The notes under the pieces: generated by a model
The model's input: only the letters and a program-made list of their open reading frames with translations
What the model was told of the DNA's origin: nothing
Database searches by the model: none
Translations under genes and position numbers: made by a program
Shown here: in pieces, positions 60,801 to 64,000 of the stretch
Numbering within the stretch: the stretch's first letter is position 1
Layout of the letters: each line of letters opens with the position of its first letter
Assembly (NCBI GenBank): GCA_015698045.1
Contig: BLAL01000004.1
Span: forward strand, 1,240,001-1,304,000
DNA: 64,000 nt
Direction of reading: 5' to 3'
DNA from: Rhizophagus clarus
Taxonomy: Eukaryota > Glomeromycota > Glomeromycetes > Glomerales > Glomeraceae

Positions 60801-62142
60801 CTTCAATAGGATTTGATAAATTGTTAAATGAAAATGATTGGCTAATATATATAGCATCAGGATTCTTTTCATGTAAAGTTGAAATATTTTTTATTTCTTT
60901 ATCAGCTTCTTTAAATATAGATTCGACTTCCTTTCCATTATAACCAAACATTTCACCACTAATAGAATGTTCCCAAAATATTAATATTTTACGTAATTCA
61001 TCTGCTTTTGGTCTTTGCCTTGGATTAGAATTCATACATCTATAAGCTAATTCCTTGTAAAATTCAGGAGTTCCTTTTCCAAATTCTGGTCTAAGCCCAT
61101 TACATATATCCGCTGCCAAATCCAAATCAAGATTTCTATCATGAAAAGGTGGTATTCCAGATGATAATTCAGTCATAATTATACCAAAACTATAAATGTC
61201 GGAAGAAGGAGTATATAGGTTTCCATTTAAAACTTCAGGAGCAATATAAGGTAGTACACCATATATTTTATTATCTGATTTTTGTTTATTTGCCGGTCCG
61301 GTTAATCCGAAATCTGAAATATAAGCATTATACCACCCATAATTATAATAATTATAATAGACTAAAATATTTCCGCTATGAAGATTTTTATGAAAATATC
61401 CTAATTTATGTAAGTTATTAAGTCCTAAAATTAAATGACCTAAAATTCTGATTTTATTATCCCATAAAATGTTATTGAATTTATTTAAATAAAAACTTTT
61501 CAAACTTCTTTCGTTTGCCAATTCAATAATCATCATAAACTCTTTAGTTATTGGATCTTTAGTCATTCCATAAAATTTCAAAGAAAAATTTTCTTTTAAA
61601 TAAATATTCCAATGTATTTTAAGCTATAAAAAAAATTTTAATAAATTAATAAAAATTGTAATCTTTAAAATTTTTAAATGATAAAAAATGTATATAATAG
61701 AATCTACCTCATTTAAATATTCAATTGATATTTCATGGGATCCATTTAATCTTTTCAAAGCAACTTCAATTGGTTTAGGATCTAATTTTTTCCAATTTCC
61801 ATATTCAAAAATATAATTTGCTTTGCCGTCTACCCATGTCGCAGAATACACTTTGGAAAATCCACCTTCGCCAATTTGTTCTATATCTGTAAATCTATCA
61901 AATGGTACCCATTCAAGCCATGTTCCATATTTTCTTGAGTACATTGTATCTTTGATGAATTTATCAACATCAGGATTTTCGCTCGTCCATCCTTCAATTA
62001 TTTTATATGGGTCACAATTTTTACACCATAATTCTTCAAAAAAAGGCTGATTACAATAAGAACAGTTTTTATGGTTAGAGTCTATATCTGAGATACTTAA
62101 TTCAGACTCTATTGGAACTTGAGTTTTATTATCTATACTCAT
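57890..62142 (-). CDS. triple-module kinase E (pseudokinase-pseudokinase-kinase)
   Basis: Exons in transcript order: 62142-61708, 61623-60780, 60699-60317, 60241-59410, 59338-58941, 58862-58001, 57936-57890 (3801 nt, 1266 residues). Start MSIDNK; the upstream open frame is not conserved. Module 1 (1-426): knuckle C27/C30/C40/C43, GEGGFSKVYSA, VALKRL, HKNLHSGN, DFG. Module 2 (427-831): EEEGVSKVYSA, LNK, YRDLRNGN, ELFE in place of DFG. Module 3 (832-1251): GEGGFSKVYSA, VALKKL, HKDLHSGN, DFG, APE and DIYSLG, intact; its knuckle has one extra residue (FIEMILWCREC). Tail VACQDSQLADLDFKR. Module 1 resembles gene D, module 2 genes B and D, module 3 gene C, so the gene is a mosaic. As in the other copies, the beta-3 lysine is retained in all three modules. 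Confidence 0.83.
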
Positions 62143-62197
62143 TATTTTATCGATAGATTTATTTCTACGAGAACGAGAGTGGAAAAGGATATTTGTA

Positions 62198-62348
62198 AAT
62201 TGTTGCACACAATTTGATTTGATCATCGTGATTCAGGGCTGAATTTTGTACTCTGACACATAACTATATTTTGTAATACAAATGCAGGACAGGCATTTGG
62301 CTGGCATCATCCAGATCTACGCTCAGATTACTTTAATTATAATGTAAT
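62198..62348 (-). promoter_or_regulatory. 5' flank block shared by the triple-kinase copies (E)
   Basis: Contains TTTGATCATCGTGATTCAGG and ATCTACGCTCAGATTACTTT in the same order and distance from the start codon as in genes B and C. Candidate promoter or 5' leader; unproven. Confidence 0.35.
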
Positions 62349-64000
62349 TTACGTTGGTCACGAAATTGTCACGAGATAAATATTGCATAGACGAAAAAAT
62401 ATACCACAAATTGATGCAAATTATCAATAAAATTTATTAAACTGTAAATAGTATCGTAACATTTTTGAAAATGCCCAGTGCTAATTTTGGTCAAAATACA
62501 ATAAAACTTATTGCTCATCGGTATCACTCGATGTAACTTAACGTTAAGGTATCGCGTAATATTTTAATTAGACCGTTATAGTAGGTATAGTAGATAAGGG
62601 AGTTTGACAAAAAATAATGCCGGGGTAAGCGATAAGTCAAGTTCGTAATCAGACAAGATGTTAGGGACAGTATTATTTAGTCGTTACAAAATGTAATAAT
62701 ATTAATACATCAATAATTAATTGGCTTGAAAGCAAATAAATAAATAAAACATGAACCTTTTTTTTAGACAAGGTCAGTTTCTTTTTAACTTCATCTGAAT
62801 TAAAGCCAACAAATTTTAAACCTCATTATACTATGAAACTCACTTCGAAATTTGCATTTTCAGGATTCTTATATCTGATATTTCAAAGGATCAGGTATTG
62901 AATTTTTTATAATTATACGATAGTATTTAAAACTTACTAGATATGACTACCAAATCTTGTCAATTTATCATTACAATAATAATACTTTTTTTTACAACTT
63001 ATTATATAGTTAAGAGAGTATAGATATATTTCTTTAATAGAGCACTGATAACATACTTGATAATAAAGGCTTAAAAGTTTTTGTGGTTTAATCAGCCAAT
63101 TGTTTACGTGCAATAAATAAAAATAATGTCATTCACTCTTTTCCATCGGATAACTATGCAATAAATTTCAACAGTTAGTGCTAAATTTATATTATGTTTC
63201 CTACTATGAAATGGTAGTTTTTCTAATAAATCACGTCAAATGGTGATGTACTACATAATAAAAGAACTGTTGAAACTTAGCCATATTATTATTCACATGT
63301 TCACAAAAATCCAACGTAAAATGTCAAGAAATTTTTTTTATGAAATGATAGACGTTATGGTGGGCTTGTTGACATGAAATATTAAAATATGTACTTTGTG
63401 TACTTCTTAAACTAAAGGTTACGTAAATAAATTTTTTTTTATGTTCTTGTAATATTAAATTTAAAAAATAATAAGGAGGTGACTTTTTTATTAAAATTTA
63501 TTGTCACATGTATTTTGCTGTCGTTATATTTTTAAAATTGTATGTTATTTCCATTATGTACATTTAAAAAAATGACGTATTTAGTTTTTATATAAATACA
63601 CTTGTATTTTAAAAAATCGTTAAAATGATAATGCAAAGAATTTTTGATAAAATCTAAATTTGTATATTGAGCTAACCATTCGCTAAATGAAAATGATATT
63701 ATCGGTTAACATATTTTCATTAAACAACGTATCAATAACAATCAGTTGTTTTACACAATAAAATAAATAAAATTTCCATAGTTAGCTTCATGATCGAGAT
63801 CAGTATTTTAAAAATTTTATTTTAAAATCTCTCATCTATTAAGGAAAAATGAAAAAAAATATACAAATATACAGTAAATAATTAAGTTAAAGTGGATATA
63901 TAAATACTGTAAACTGGTAAAACATCTAGAACATGTTTAACCTTTTGCGTTCAGATAATTCAGTTCTATTTTAATTTATTCTTTAAAATAGTAATCTCAT
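62349..64000. other. 5' flank of gene E and featureless end of window
   Basis: 62349-62760 still resembles the flanks of the other copies in places (TCACGAGATAAAT, GACCGTTATA). After that the DNA is AT-rich, with only the short kinase relic at 63180-63240. No gene, RNA gene or repeat array recognised. Confidence 0.5.
63180..63240 (-). pseudogene. kinase-domain relic (about 60 bp)
   Basis: The minus strand reads DLLEKLPFHSRKHNINLALT, compared with LSFGKPPFYNRKHNLNLALA in module 3 of genes B and E. Similarity stops on both sides. A sixth kinase copy or module may once have been here. Too short for certainty. Confidence 0.4.

Noticed and set aside
63470..63485. AAGGAGGTGA considered as a ribosome binding site
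   Set aside because: Eukaryotic context; no frame follows.

Overview
The window is about 75% A+T eukaryotic DNA with short GT-AG introns (about 60-110 nt), no operons, and gene families that together point to an arbuscular mycorrhizal fungus (Glomeromycotina, Rhizophagus-like): kinases with an N-terminal CxxC...CxxC knuckle, BTB-BACK-TLDc proteins, F-box proteins opening with the motif LPELTYEVI, and many decayed transposable elements. The organism assignment is an inference from gene content; no species marker is present.

The dominant content is five paralogous genes of about 4.3 kb, here called A (8883-13164, + strand), B (18375-22623, -), C (37416-41871, -), D (50031-54266, -) and E (57890-62142, -). 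I resolved each into the same seven exons with the same intron phases, and in every gene the exon lengths sum to a multiple of three. Each encodes one protein of about 1260-1280 residues with three tandem modules; each module is a CxxC-x9-CxxC knuckle, a kinase domain and a conserved tail. Module 1 has the catalytic Asp of the HRD motif replaced (HKN) in all five. Module 2 has lost the glycine loop and the alpha-C Glu, and the DFG motif is absent or altered. Module 3 keeps every catalytic residue. The design is therefore pseudokinase-pseudokinase-kinase, and it is the most interesting system in the window.

Region by region: 1-1.95 kb holds a five-exon SCAMP-like membrane protein. 3.6-5.8 kb holds a frameshifted SAM-like exon, a 3 x 135 bp tandem repeat and an unrecognised ORF. 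7.8-13.2 kb holds a relic 3' end and gene A. 13.8-17 kb holds intronless TFIIB and F-box genes, both on the minus strand. 18.4-22.6 kb is gene B. 24.6-25.8 kb is a multi-exon pseudogene with transposon-family features. 29.3-30.0 kb is a hAT-like element. 31.1-34.6 kb holds two BTB genes, one frameshifted and one lacking its TLDc domain. 37.4-41.9 kb is gene C, with a small foldback element in intron 1. 42.7-44.3 kb holds two TA-flanked terminal-inverted-repeat elements. 44.65-47.5 kb is a periodic array that on the minus strand looks like about 15 short exon/intron units. 47.7-48.6 kb is a 5'-truncated LINE-like insertion with a 17-bp target duplication. 50-54.3 kb is gene D, 56.6-57.1 kb a foldback repeat, 57.9-62.1 kb gene E, and the last 1.6 kb is mostly empty.

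TFIIB, the SCAMP-like gene and the F-box gene look like ordinary cellular genes. The triple-kinase copies are dispersed segmental duplications that carry their 5' and 3' flanks with them, and their modules appear to have been shuffled between copies.
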